Source: Smallanthus sonchifolius
Taxonomy: Eukaryota; Streptophyta; Magnoliopsida; Asterales; Asteraceae
Direction of reading: 5' to 3'
Assembly: GCA_023525975.1 (NCBI GenBank)
Contig: CM042021.1
Span: 78,685,501-78,749,500 of the forward strand
Length of the DNA: 64,000 nucleotides
Shown here: positions 10,901 through 22,400 of the stretch, piece by piece
How positions within the stretch are numbered: the first letter of the stretch is position 1
How the letters are laid out: every line of letters begins with the position of its first letter
Made by a program: the position numbers and the translations under genes
The notes under the pieces: generated by a model
Told to the model about the DNA's origin: nothing
What the model saw: the letters and a program-made list of their open reading frames with translations, nothing else
The model's database searches: none

Positions 10901-12498
10901 AACTCAACATGAGGCAACGACGCTGGGTTGAACTACTCAATAACTACGATTGTGAGATTCGTTATCATCCCGGCAAGGCTAATGTTGTAGCCGATGCGCT
11001 GAGCCGTAAAGAACGCGTCGTGCTTCAAAGTGTCAAGATTCATTCCGACATTCAAACCCGTATTCTAGCAGCTCAACATGTCTCTATTACCGAGGGCAAT
11101 ATGTATGAGGAAATGTCGTGCGGTGCTGAATTCCAACTAGAAACTAAAAACAATGGCTTACTTTATTTCTTGGATCGTATTTGGGTTCCCAATCGCAATG
11201 ATCTCCGGGAATTTCTCATGACCGAGGCACACAAGTCTCGGTATTCTGTCCATCCCGGTGCGGATAAAATGTATCACAATCTTCGACCACAATATTGGTG
11301 GCCTGGTATGAAGAAAGACATTGCACTCTATGTTGCAAAGTGTCTAACCTGCTCTAAAGTAAAAGCCGAACATCAACGTCCTTCCGGTTTACTTGAACAA
11401 CCAGAAATCCCCGTGTGGAAATGGGAAAATCTAGCCATGGACTTCATTACTAAACTCCCCCGTACTTCAAACGGCTATGATAGCATTTGGGTAATCATTG
11501 ACCGTCTCACAAAGTCCGCACACTTCCTGCCCATCCGTGAAGACTATCGGGTTGAGAAAATGGCCCGAATCTATATTAACGAAATTGTGAGTCGACACGG
11601 TATACCTTTGAACATAATCTCCGACAGAGATGCTCGTTTCACTTCCAGATTTTGGCAATCTCTGCAAAAGGCACTTGGCACACGATTGGATTTAAGCACA
11701 GCCTACCATCCCCAAACTGATGGTCAGACTGAACGAACAATCCAAACCCTCGAAGACATGCTAAGAGCCTGTGTCATAGACTTTGGTGGCAATTGGGATT
11801 CACACTTGACACTTATTGAATTCTCCTACAATAACAGCTACCACACCAGCATCAACATGGCTCCATTCGAAGCTCTTTATGGTCGCAAATGCCGTTCTCC
11901 TATCTGTTGGAACGAGATTGGTGAAGCACAAATCACTGGTCCCGAGTTAATACAGGAAACATCCGACAAAATCCTTCAAATCCGTGACAACATCCGAGTA
12001 GCGAGAAGTCGACAAAAGAGCTATGACGACAAGCGACGAAAACCCTTGGAATTCCAAATGGGTGACCTTGTGCTTCTCAAAGTATCCCCTTGGAAGGGTG
12101 TGATCCGCTTTGGAAAGAAAGGCAAGCTAGCACCTCGTTACGTAGGCCCGTTCAAGATCCTTGAAAGAATCGGGAAAGTGGCTTACAAACTTGAGCTACC
12201 TCCAGCACTCAACAATGTCCATCCAACCTTCCACGTGTCCAACCTGAAGAAATGTCTTGCTGATGAGAACCTCCACATACCTCTTGACGACGTGCGCATT
12301 GATGAAACGATGCACTTTGTCGAGAAACCGGTGGAAATCATGGACCGTGAGATCAAGCAACTCAAACGCAGCCGCATTCCTATAGTCAAAGTCCGTTGGG
12401 ATTCTAAACGTGGTCCGGAGTTTACATGGGAACGTGAAGACCAAATGAGACTCAAGTATCCTCACCTCTTCACCGATTCAGCAGCCTCAACTAGTTGA
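7963..12498 (+). CDS. Gag-Pol polyprotein of gypsy C, 1511 aa, uninterrupted
   Basis: The start is set at ATG 7963 (MPPRRN...); the reading is also open upstream but without ATG. Order: Gag capsid region (about 40-300), CCHC zinc knuckles (CNHCGKLGHTANIC at about 325, CYECGDPNHFRNQC at about 368), aspartic protease, reverse transcriptase with the FIDD active site (757-760), RNase H starting near YCDAS (Asp about 906), integrase zinc finger (HKSRYSVHPG ... CLTCSK), integrase catalytic Asp1160, Asp1221 and Glu1257 (35 residues between the last two), then a chromodomain-like tail (VKVRWDSKRGPEFTWE). Length is normal for a plant chromovirus. One defect: the protease motif reads D-T-R (427-429) where D-T-G or D-S-G is expected (gypsy B keeps DSG), so the protease should be inactive. 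Everything else looks competent. Confidence 0.95.
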   Translation: MPPRRNINRNNTDNANNSNNTNDLAAILTQLVTQLTQANNNNNGNASGSANTGGGGGANPPQCTFKHFNSCNPLKFYGTEGATGLLQWFENIEGTFLNSDCPDNLRVRHATSVFQKRALTWWNGEKRTRGVEVAMALPWDELKRIMTEEFCPRNKMKKLEAEFWDLTQDSGESLAYTNRFHELSMLVPHMVTPLSRCIEKYIGGLPRQIQDTVLGRNPANVEDAIRLAATLTDNHVKAGTLTRKGAKKVSDTTTPPTNVKEVQNEQYRNTRKRKAKNYAVITPAAPINQAAPLAQNLAKKAYGGTYPLCNNCNYHHPQTVPCRLCNHCGKLGHTANICRQKALTTQANPVNQPRANQVVPINANGRACYECGDPNHFRNQCPKLVNNNQGGARGRAFNINANEAQANDHVVNGTFLVNKQFASILFDTRADKSFVSLNFEPLLAKTRSKLEKTFTVEVADGNSITIDSIIHDCSLELNGHTFPVNLIPMPLGSFDVIIGMDWLSKNHAEVLCFEKYIRVPLPSGDILKVFGEKPCKGLKLMSCITAQKYIRKKCMVFLAHVIQKEDKERRIEDIPIIREFPDDLPGLPPVREVKFRIDLIPGANPVAKAPYRLAPSELQELASQLQELADKGFIRPSHSPWGAPVLFVKKKDGSFRMCIDYRELNKLTIKNRYPLPRIDDLFDQLQGSTCFLKIDLRSGYHQLRVREEDIPKTAFRTRYGHYEFTVMPFGLTNAPAVFMDLMTRMCKPYLDKFVIVFIDDILIYSKTEEEHEQHLRLILDLLRTEQLYAKFSKCEFWLKEVQFLGHVINEKGIHVDPAKIEAVKNWSAPKTPTEVRSFLGLAGYYRRFISNFSKIVVPLTALTHKGKPYDWGPKQEEAFQTLKQKLCDAPILTLPEGNDDLVVYCDASNLGLGCVLMQRGKVIAYASRQLKIHEKNYTTHDLELGAVIFALKIWRHYLYGTKCVVFTDHKSFQHIFNQKELNMRQRRWVELLNNYDCEIRYHPGKANVVADALSRKERVVLQSVKIHSDIQTRILAAQHVSITEGNMYEEMSCGAEFQLETKNNGLLYFLDRIWVPNRNDLREFLMTEAHKSRYSVHPGADKMYHNLRPQYWWPGMKKDIALYVAKCLTCSKVKAEHQRPSGLLEQPEIPVWKWENLAMDFITKLPRTSNGYDSIWVIIDRLTKSAHFLPIREDYRVEKMARIYINEIVSRHGIPLNIISDRDARFTSRFWQSLQKALGTRLDLSTAYHPQTDGQTERTIQTLEDMLRACVIDFGGNWDSHLTLIEFSYNNSYHTSINMAPFEALYGRKCRSPICWNEIGEAQITGPELIQETSDKILQIRDNIRVARSRQKSYDDKRRKPLEFQMGDLVLLKVSPWKGVIRFGKKGKLAPRYVGPFKILERIGKVAYKLELPPALNNVHPTFHVSNLKKCLADENLHIPLDDVRIDETMHFVEKPVEIMDREIKQLKRSRIPIVKVRWDSKRGPEFTWEREDQMRLKYPHLFTDSAASTS

Positions 12499-12517
12499 AT
12501 TTCGGGACGAAATCCCC

Positions 12518-12532
12518 TCAACATGGGGAGAC
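12518..12532 (+). other. Polypurine tract of gypsy C
   Basis: The purine-rich stretch ATGGGGAGA lies immediately before the 3' LTR start TGTAACATTT at 12533, where plus-strand synthesis is primed in Ty3/gypsy elements. Confidence 0.75.
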
Positions 12533-15030
12533 TGTAACATTTCCGATTTTCACCATGTAATCATTTGATTTCAATAAACAAGTATTTCAATTTCAATTCG
12601 TGTACAACAACTATGATGCGATTACATACACAAACTATTCTATTACGATAACAACTTAAACAAAACGCCATTATCTCACAAACCTCGAGGACCAAATTTG
12701 ACAAGAAAACTCAAAAATGATATAGAGTGTCAACACGATCGTGCCTCTATGCAAGCACGGTCGCGCCTAAAGCAGACGAAACACGATCGTGCCTAGGTAC
12801 AAGCACGGTCGCGCCTCAGTTCTAAGCACGGTCGTGCCTAATGCAGACACGGTCGCGCTGCTGAAACCACGTGACTCTGCAGAAGTCAGATCACAGCCAT
12901 ACTCGATGATTTCGCAAAATTTAAAAATGGTCAAAAGCCGGTTTTCACGTGTCAGACCATACTTGATTGAATACAACCTGCAACACGCATCAAATACACT
13001 CCAATTTACAGACTTGTTTAATCCCATACCCACCACAATCATGACTCTCGAATTCATCGATATAGAGCCAGTTGCACGTTTCCTACACCTTCACATGCAC
13101 CCTCTCGACCTCTCGAAGCACTCACTCGACACTCATACAACCTCTGTCGTCCGATTGATCGCCGAGAAGCAAAGCCGTCGACCCGTAGCCGACTGCATTA
13201 AATTGCCCGATTATAACAAGTAAGTGATACACCATTAGCTTCGTATCACCCCCTACTACGAAAGCCCTATGCCAATTCGTAGTAGAAACACTCAAATCGG
13301 CCCGATTGTTGAACAAAAAGTCAAAACTACACTTTTAGTCGAACTACCACTTAAACACGATGTAAATACAATTAAACTATATAGATAGCTTCGCAATCAT
13401 CCACTAAACGAAAGCCCTAAATATCCAGAAGTGTTTAATATAAGAATCGAGCGATTTGGGTCTGGAAAAGACCCGACACGGTCGCGCTCATAAACGAGCA
13501 CGGTCGTGCCCGACCAAGCACAGTCGTGGTCCGAGTGTGGCCCGGCCGTGCTTACCGAGCAAACAATTCCTGCCCAAAAACAATCACTAGACGCGGTCGT
13601 GCTGGACACGAGCACGGTCGTGCTCTATGTCTAGACACACTGTGGTCTTCTGACTCGACCACGGGCGCGCTCCAGACCACCACGGTCACGCCCGAAGGCG
13701 AGCGCGGTCGTGCCGTTGATGAGCACGGTCGTGCTCAGTCAGAACTAAACTTTTACAGTTTCTTAGATTTGATGATTTTATAAAGCTTATGTTATAAACC
13801 TAACTGTTTAAACAGAATCTTACCACTATTAAGCACAACAATTATTTTCATCGATTAAATTGTTTTAAATCGATTTTTACCATTTGAAAATACATTTTCT
13901 AAATTTATAAAAAGTTATAGCAAGATTTTATAAAACACTTTATTATGAAAAGGACTTGTATAAACCTTTTGTATAAATCCTAGTTACATCAAATAAAACT
14001 TATATAAATATAAACTACTTAGTATTTTGTGACGTTTTCTAAAATGAATAGATAAAACGAATTCATTTATTTATATATTCAATCAAATATATGTATATAC
14101 CATACTACCTTTTACCCTAACTACATAAATAAATAATTTACTTATTTATTCAAATCTATTTATTTTAATACAAACCACCAAGCCCTTAGTACAAGTTACA
14201 AACCCACTAAACCTTAGACTCTAGTCTTGGTACAAACATTGACACACGTTATACACTTATTCAATAGGTCAAACCTAGTGACTTACAACACGCCTTGGCA
14301 TTTTGCTTGATTTGTGCAATCCACACTCTCCAACACAAGTGAGTTACATAGCCCCTCTTTTACTCTATTTACAAACTTTTGGGGTGGAACATGCGTTCTA
14401 ATTACTATGTTTACAAACTACACAATATACAATTCCACCCTACAATCATGTGTCACAATTTTGAGCTTTGTGCTTGAGTTCTAGGTGTGTAGACCAACAC
14501 GCAGTTTGCTATTCACGTGCAATCATTAACTATTTTATAGCCTACAGTAAACAGTGATAGATCTATTGAGTCTGACAAACCCACCCAGGTAGGGTGACTG
14601 TTACTGCCAACACGCGTTTGTTTTACTAGTTACAAAGGTTTGATTGTACTACCAGATCACACGATGGTATCTCTCCATAAATGCCTTAATTGCCATGTTT
14701 GTATGAATTGTATGCACACAACACTATATTCTATTACATGACACGAAAACCTATGTATTCTCACCAACTTTTTAGTTGACTTTGTTTTTAACCATGTTTC
14801 AGGTAACAATGTTTGAAGTATTACAAGCTGCTACATGTAGGATTTGGACCTAGCAATTAATCTAAACTATTTATATTTTGTAATCGCTACATTTGGTTCT
14901 TGTATGGTACGAACTTGCTACGTGTAATGAAAATGAATGTTTAAATTATTCAACTTTAGCAACCATGAGCTATGAACAGTCTGCACACCTTCACGCCCCG
15001 GCGTTTTCCGTCGCCGGCCGGGGTGTGACA
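12533..15030 (+). mobile_element. 3' LTR of gypsy C
   Basis: 2498 bp, the same length as the 5' LTR, shifted by 7770 bp with no net indel. Differences seen by eye include those near 12741, 12947, 13057, 13303, 13323, 13765, 14260, 14710 and 15011. The same palindrome clusters occur at about 12728-12858 and 13475-13735. Confidence 0.93.
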
Positions 15031-15035
15031 CTGTG
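15031..15035. repeat. Target site duplication (right) of gypsy C, CTGTG
   Basis: Repeats 4758-4762. The sequence of element A resumes at 15036. Confidence 0.9.
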
Positions 15036-18000
15036 GTCTATAGACCCAATCAACTATGTCTCTTGAGTCTTCTGGTTTAGGTGTGGGTTTGGATTTCTTC
15101 AAGGGAGGCTTTTGATGAGTGGGGGCTGGGTGAGATGGTTTGGACTTTTTGGGTGGAGGAGTGGAAGGTTTGGGGAGGAGAGTGGAAGGTTGTTGGACTG
15201 AGGAAGAGGTAGGTGAGGGAGAAGGCTTGGGTTTCTTTGCTTTTGTTTCTTCTTCTTCCTGAATAGGTACCCTTTTCTTGGAGCCCTTCTTACCCACTCT
15301 TTCTTCCTCATCCTTCTTGACTTTGAAGTAGAGGGCTTGCAGGTTCATGAAGTTCATAGGACCTAGCCTCTTTCCATTCTCTCCTCTAGCCTTAAGGAAG
15401 TCAATCATGACCTTCCTTTCTTCATGGGTCCGTTTATTAAAGGCAATGGTCTTTTTGGACTGTTGTTTGGCTTTTTCTTCTTTTTCAGCCTGTTTCTTCT
15501 TTGCCAATTGACCTTGCTGACCCATGTAGGCTCTGTAGACTTCTTTATTTGATAGTTTCTCAAGGTAGTCTGCATCCTCACCTTGAGAGACTAGAGTCTT
15601 TACCCACTCCTCCCTCATTTCTTTAGCTAGTTCAGAATCAGTTATTCTGAACTTAGCTTCTTCTTTCTTCTTCTTCTCCAATTCTTCCTTTTCTCTGTTG
15701 AATTGTTCCTGCAGTTGAAGAGCAAGAGCTGCATCTTCTTCAATCTGGTCAACTGCAGGAATCTTTCTTTTCAGTTCATCCAGCTGTCTAGCATACAGCT
15801 AGATGGTTTGTTCTCTTAGGAGAATGGCTGTTTTTCTTTCTTGAGCCCTTTTAAGGTCAGCCATCTCCTCTTCTTCTCTTCTTCTTCTTTTCTCTTCCCT
15901 CTCTCTTTTCTCTTTTAGCAACTTCTCTTCATCTTCATCTGTCATGATTCCCTTTCCTTTGTTTACATTGGATGCCTCTGCTTCAACTTCACTGACCACA
16001 ACAGCATATAATGGTGCTGCTATTGGGATCTCTGCCTCAGCTTCATTGGCAATTTGGGATGTGAACATGGGAAGGTCATTGGCTTCATTCGATTTGCACT
16101 CAGGACTTGTGACTTCTTTCAGCATTTCTTTGATAGTTGATCTTGACTCATATGCTGTAGTACAGATGTCTACTCGAAGGGAAGCTGAGTCAGTATCAGT
16201 GTCAGAGTTTGACACATATACTGCCTCAGTAATTCTTCCTACTTGTTCTAGTTTGGCTCTGACAGTAGCTATCATTTCCTGGCTTTCAAGTGAGTTGACA
16301 TTGCAGATATTTGCCCTGAGTTGAAAGATCTTGTAGAGAAAGTCTATAGGAAGTGACAAGATGTTCCTGGTGTTGATGGTGAGAGAGGAGCCGTTGCTTA
16401 GTAAGAAGGTGTGGTCAAGAGACTTAGTGCTTATCCATCCCAGCACATCTAAGTCTTTGACAATGAAGGAGTACAGAAATCTTCTTAAGCAGCAAATTTC
16501 TTCGTTAGTGAGAAGACTGCTCCTTATAATGTCAAGTCTTCTATAAGTCAGTCTTCTTTCTGCTGCTGCCGAAGATTCAGGATAACCTACCCGTTTTGCT
16601 GTTTTTATTAGTCTTTCGAAGTGGGGTAGATTATCCTCCATCAAGTCATGGAACCTGCCAATGACAAGTTCTGCTGAGAGATCTGATGAAGTGTTGATGC
16701 AGTTAGTTAAATGCAGTTGTAGGATTTGGAGGGCATTGAGAGAGTTCCAGTTTAGCTCTTCTACACCACTAAACTCCCATCCAATCCAAAATCTCTCAGC
16801 TGATCCATCATACCCCCAAGCTAGAATGGAGTCAAATTCTAGCTTCTGTGTAGTTTGAAAGAGTTGGGGGTTAATGGATTGACTTATGATGGCTGCTGCT
16901 TCAGGAAGGATGCTGAATGATGTATTTGTTTGTTCTGTGTCTTCAGCATCATTCAGCATTTCATCAACAGCCCTGACGACCAACTTCCAGTCTTCAGATG
17001 TCTCTTCTTCTTCGTTATCTGAGACTGGCAAGTCATGAATTTGTACAAAAGCCGGCTTGAATAGTGAGCTTTGAATTACAACCTGCTCTTGAATCAAGTC
17101 TTCAAGACTGTCTGTGTCTTCTTCCATAGAGACCATCTCCCCCTTTTTGGTTGCATCAGTAGACATGTAAGCATCAGTTTGGGTGCCTACTGATACAAGA
17201 GAGGGAGTGGCTAAAGTTGGGCATTGATGGGCTTCATGCATAGAGACTTGGTGTCTTAGTTTGGACACTTCAGCCTCTAGCATAGCCACCCTGGCCGTCA
17301 ATTCCAAGTTATGAAGTTTCAGTCTGTCCTCATCCACAGTTGTGGAATCCTCGGACTCAGATGGGGCCTTAGGCCTAGCCTCTTCATCCCCATCACCCAT
17401 GGTTTCTTGGCGCCTGGGATTCCTCTCAGTGAGGGGAGTTTCCAAGGAAACATCCTCAATGTGAGTTGCCGTGGTTGAGGGCTTAATAATGTTGTCACTG
17501 TCCTCCTGGTCATTTGATGGACCAGCAGTAGTGACAGCCTCTTCCACATCCAGTCTTTCATAACTCCGAGAGTGGACCTTCAGGGTAGATGAACTTGGGT
17601 TGGGTGTGTTGGAAGCAAGATCAATCAGTACCTCCAAGATAGTGGTAGTTGGAGAAGGTACATCATCTTGATCAGGTTCCTCAACACTTAAGTTCAGAAG
17701 AGAAAGGAAGTGCTTAGGGGGCTGTTCTACGGATCCGGGAAGTGATCCTGATCCTAATAGAGAGATATCCGAAGGAGTCTCCCTAATAATGTGGCTTTCC
17801 CTTATGATATTCTCACCAGAATGTTGTGATTCTGAGTGAGGGCTGTTAGGTTGGGTTTGGGCCTTGGAGGCAAGAGAAGAAGGAGTTCTCTTGCCCCTTT
17901 TTCTAGTATATGTTGTTGCAACCGGGGCCCTGTGTTCCGGTTGAACAATAACATCCAAAAGAGGTGTAAGTAATTTTTGTGCCTGTGCATCCTTAGTAGT

Positions 18001-18879
18001 ATGCACAGGGGTTCGAACGGTGGATGCAGATTGTTGTTCAGGATGTGAGGTGGAGGGTGTGGGATCAGTATCAGCCGGGATTGCTGAACTGTCACCCGGG
18101 GTACTTTGGACGTTCAGCATTGTAGATAACAATGGAACGTTGACCCCTAAGAACTTTTTGGAAACAGTCCTCATGCTTTGAAAAATGTTATTTTTATGAC
18201 CCAACATGATGTAGATTCTTGCAGGTTTTGAAAGATATTTTAGTTCTTGATTGAAAACTTCCTGCAGGAATCTTGGGTACATGAAAAATTGCTGCTTTGC
18301 ACCCTCTTGAAGGTTGTATCGCAAACCCTCAAAAATGAGATGTGCAAAGTTGAAGCCTTGGTTAGTGACCATACCATGGAAGGCGGAGGCCAGTGCAGAG
18401 CTCACCTGATGCCATCCACTCCTCTTCTGAGATATGCATTGGAGAAGAGTGTGGCAGAGATACTTCCATGGAGGGCCCATCGGCGCCTTCTCGATCGTGT
18501 ACTCGGTTTGATTTCCAGTGTATCCAATGGAGACAAAGGTCCTCATGTATTCGTCCTTCGAGTATGAGATGGTTGCTCCCTCATCTTGAAGCTTAAGATG
18601 TTTTCTGAGTGTAGCTTCCAGGATGGTGATATTCTTGCCGTCTACTTTGGCTTTGATTTGGGGAATCCCCTGTTCGGTTGAGTAGACGGCGGTACTCCAG
18701 AAATCCTCCATATGAGGGATATATATGGTAGGGTTGGTGGTGAGTGAAAAGGAGATCTTTGATCGACATAAGAAATCGATCATATCGTCAAAACCATCGG
18801 ATTTCTTTCCTTCGGTAAGATACGCTGTTAGGTTATGGTATGTAGAGAACTTATCATCTGGGTTGTTGATATATGCCAT
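15036..18879 (-). pseudogene. Post-pol (env-like position) large ORF of element A, main part
   Basis: Starts at ATG 18879 (MAYINNPDDK) and is open for 1026 codons to a TAG at 15799-15801; the same frame then stays open to the gypsy C insertion and resumes at 4757-4302. Visible parts: an N-terminal globular region (about 1-260, with FLCRSKISFSLTTNPTIY, IKAKVDGKNITI and MYPRFLQEVFNQEL), a Ser/Thr/Pro-rich linker (about 265-510), a coiled-coil stretch (LELTARVAMLEAEVSKLRHQ), two W-x-(Y)-D-like modules (LAWGYDGSAERF; VLGWISTKSLDHTF), a highly charged Glu/Lys/Arg helix around the TAG, and a Pro/Lys-rich tail. No signal peptide or membrane span is evident. It lies after pol, where Sireviruses often have an extra 'env-like' ORF. 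Element K carries a homologue. Function unknown. Confidence 0.75.
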
Positions 18880-19035
18880 AGCCGCTTGATTTTGGAGGGA
18901 TGATTTGAATATGGTGGAGACTTGAGAGTATGAAGAATATGGAGAGCTTTGAATGTGGTGGGGACTTAGGGTGAAAGTGATAGTTGGTTAGGGTTGAATT
19001 GAATGTGAAGAGGTGGTAAGGAAAATTTGATTTGT
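18880..19035 (-). promoter_or_regulatory. CT/AT-rich leader before the element A post-pol ORF
   Basis: On the minus strand the 156 bp between a TATA-like box and ATG 18879 are rich in C and T and poor in G, like plant 5' untranslated regions. The stretch is open in one frame by chance of composition. Its role as a leader is an inference from its position. Confidence 0.4.
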
Positions 19036-19043
19036 TCTTATAG
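19036..19043 (-). promoter_or_regulatory. TATA-like box, putative internal promoter of element A
   Basis: The minus strand reads CGCTATAAGAAC about 160 bp upstream of the post-pol ORF start. It lies 155-340 bp downstream of the palindrome cluster at 19196-19378, similar to the spacing between palindromes and TATA in the LTR (about 320-420 bp). Confidence 0.4.
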
Positions 19044-19195
19044 CGGCAGATGAGAGAAAAAGCAGAATGACTTGTACAGTACAACCTTATTTACTTTTCA
19101 TTGTTACAACTGTAATACACCGAGGCAGTCATGGTAAAGACTGACGTTATTTTCTTTTACAGCGGGTAAAAGTTAATTTTGGACTTAAGTTTACC

Positions 19196-19378
19196 CATCA
19201 GCAGCAAACTTGGTTGCTGTGGATGGATAAGCCTGTCCGCCGCAAGCTTGGTTGCTGCGGAAGGTTAAGTCTGTCAGCAGCAAACTTAATTGCTACTGAT
19301 AGATGCAATGATCTGCAGCAGGGATGTTGCTGCTGAATATTAAACCTGTCAGCAGCTGAAAAGCAAAAGTGCTGCTGA
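19196..19378 (-). repeat. Palindromic CAGCAG repeat cluster, element A internal copy
   Basis: Several units of the type CAGCAGCAAACTTGGTTGCTG and GGATAAGCCTGTC-NGC-NGC, related to the LTR units at 4123-4222 (GCTGATAAGCCTATCAGC). The cluster lies between the end of pol (19445) and the post-pol ORF start. Confidence 0.65.
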
Positions 19379-19444
19379 CTTATAACTTTTATTTACAACA
19401 TAAGACAAAACACATTTTAAAATAGAAATTTTTAGAGAAAGATT

Positions 19445-22400
19445 TTAATCAAAGTTCATCATACCAATGGATTCAACTAAATATTTAAATCTGGCTTCAT
19501 CAAAAGGTTTTGTAAACAAATCAGCATATTGCTCATTTGTATGAACTTTGGTTAGAATAATTCTCTTTTTCTCAGCTTGATCTCTTATGAAATGATACCT
19601 GATGTCAATGTGCTTTGTCTTTGAATGCTTCACTAGATTTTTTGTGATTGAGATAGCACTCATGTTGTCAATGTGAATTGGAGTTGCCATAAAATTAATC
19701 CCATAGTCCAACATTTGATTTTGTATCCAAATTACTTGTGCACAGCAACTTGAAGCTGCAATGTATTCTGCTTCAGCTGTAGAAGTTGAAACACATGTTT
19801 GCTTCTTGCACTGCCATGAAATTAACCTTCCTCCCAGAAACAGACATCCTCCTGAAGTGGACTTTTTGTCTAAGTTGCATCCCCCATAGTCACTGTCAGT
19901 GTATGCATACAGATTAAACATGTCATTTTTTTAGTACCATAGTCCAAGTCTTGAGGCACCCTTTAGGTATCTAAAGATTCTCTTGACAGCCTGAAGATGT
20001 GAAGCTTTTGGAGCTGCTTGAAATCGTGCACAGAGACATACTGCAAACATGATATCTGGCCTTGAGGCAGTGAGATACATGAGAGACCCTATCATTGCAC
20101 GGTACTGATGTTGATCAGTATCTTGACCATCTTTGTCTAGAGTCAGTTGATGATGAACTTGCATAGGGGTTCTTGCAGCAGAGCAGTCAGCCATTTTGAA
20201 TCTTTCCAAAATGCTTTTTACATATTTGGATTGGCTGATGAAGATTCCATTTGGGACCTGTTTGACTTGTAGACCCAAAAAGAAATTGAGTTCACCCATT
20301 GAACTCATTTCAAACTTTGAGTGCATCAGAATCTCAAAGTCTTTGCACAGTTGTTTCCTTGTTGATCCAAAGATGATATCATCAACACAAATTTAAACTT
20401 GTAAGATTTCTCCCCCTTCATCTTTGATAAACAAGGTCTGGTCAATGGCACCTCTTATGAAATTGTTGCTTAGTAGATATCCTGATAAGGTTTCATACCA
20501 GGCTCTTGGTGCCTGATGTAGGCCATATAGAGCTTTGTCTAGTTTGAATACTTGAGTAGGATGTGCGGGATCTATAAATCCTGGAGGCTGTTTGACGTAT
20601 ACTTCCTCACCAATCTTCCCATACAGAAAGGCACTTTTTACATCCATTTGATAGACAGTGAAGTTCTTGGATGCAGCATATGCTAAGAAGATTCTGATGG
20701 CCTCCAGTCTGGCAACGGGAGCAAAGACTTCATCATAGTCAATTCCTTCTTCCTGAGTGTAGCCCTAAGCTACAAGTCTGGCTTTGTTTTTGACTACAAT
20801 GCCTCTCTCGTCTTGCTTGTTCCTGAAGACCCATCGTGTGCCGATGGCATATTTGCCTGGTGGAAGATCAACAAGTTTCCAGACATCCTGCCTCTTGAAT
20901 TGTAGCAATTCTTCCTGCATTGCTTCAATCCAGCTGCTGTGTTTGAGTGCTTCATCTATCTTCTTGGGTTCCACCTGGGATAGGAAACATGAAAACAAGC
21001 ATATATTGGCCTCATGAGATTTGCTTCTTGTGAGAACTCCTTGGTGTATTTCGCCAATAATATTCTCTTGAGGATGTTTTTTGTGGATCCTCTATGCTGG
21101 TACCACCTCCAGCTGTATCCCTTCTTCCAGATTGCTTTGATTTTGATCAGGGGACTCTTCATTCAAGGTGGAAGAGACTTCAACAGCATTGTCCAGTTTA
21201 ATATTTTCAGCAATAGCATTATCAGCATTTACAGCATGTACCGAAGAGTCTTCATTTAGATTGTCAGTATCAGATAGGCTGTTGCTGGTTACATCAGACA
21301 GTCTTGTTCCTGCTTCACTTGCTTCAATTTCTTCCACAACTACTGGAGGATCAGCTGATGGTTTTCTTAGACTGAGAGAAGATTTGGGAAATACTATTCT
21401 GTAGTCAGTGGATGAAGTGGAGGCAGGAGATTGTGTAGACGTAGACTCCATGTTTGAGAAGGTGAGAGGCTCAAATATCTGGGAGAAAGAATCTATGTCA
21501 AAGAGCAAGTTTGGTCCTTTTCCCTGCTCACAGACAATGTGTTCTCTGCATTCCACATTTGCAGATTCTTCTACAATTCTTGTTCTTGAGTTGAATACTC
21601 TATAGGCTTTTGATTGAGAGGAATAGCCTACGAAATATCCTTCATCAGATTTTGCACCAAACTTAGGAAGAATCCCATGTGTGATGAGAATTATGCATGG
21701 ACACCCAAAAGGTTTTAGAAACCCAATGTAGGGAATTATTTGGAACCATAGTTCATAGGGTGTCTTGTTGAAGGGTTTGACAATTAGAACTCGGTTTTGC
21801 ACATAGCAGGCTGTGCTAACCGCTTCTGCCCAGAATGTGAGTGGCAGTTTAGAGTCGGCCAGCATAGATCGTGCTGACTCAATAAGAGTTCTGTTTCTTC
21901 TTTCAGCAACTCCATTTTGTTGAGGAGTTCTACGAGCACTGTATTGTCTTTCTATCCCCTTGCTTTCACAGAAACAATTCAAGGTGTGGTTTTTGAATTC
22001 TGTGCCCTGGTCACACCTTATGATCTTCACCTTTTGATTTCTTTGATTCTCTACCCTAAGAATGTAGGTTTTGAGAATTTCAGCAGTTTCATCTTTAGTT
22101 CTCAAGAAGAATACCCATGAGAATCTAGTGTAGTCATCTGTTATCACCAGACAGTATGACTTTTTGCCCATAGACATGACATTTGTAGGACCGAAAAGAT
22201 CCATATGCAGCAGTTGCAGTGGAGTGTCATTTGAGTTTAAGGTCTTGGGCTTATGAGAACTCTTGTGTTGCTTCCCCTTTAGACATGCTATGCAGTGATC
22301 TTCCAGCTGAAATTCTTTGTCAGGAATCCCTCTGACAAGATTATTCTTTACCAATTTGTTAATGGTTTTGATATTAATATGGCTTAATCTCCTGTGCCAG

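Larger units (their letters stand above)
4763..15030 (+). mobile_element. Complete gypsy C (Tekay-like chromovirus), full element
   Basis: A structurally complete 10,268-bp Ty3/gypsy element: 5' LTR 4763-7260, primer-binding site 7264-7276, leader to 7962, one gag-pol ORF 7963-12498, purine tract just before 12533, 3' LTR 12533-15030, and a perfect 5-bp TSD. The LTRs have the same length (2498 bp) and I count about nine substitutions between them, so this is the youngest insertion in the nest. It sits inside the post-pol ORF of element A. Assignment to the Tekay/Del group rests on the pol sequence style and the C-terminal chromodomain-like tail; a domain-tree placement is needed for certainty. 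Confidence 0.93.

Noticed and set aside
18854..19084. 76-codon frame upstream of the element A post-pol ORF
   Set aside because: No ATG-led domain; composition is that of a CT-rich leader.
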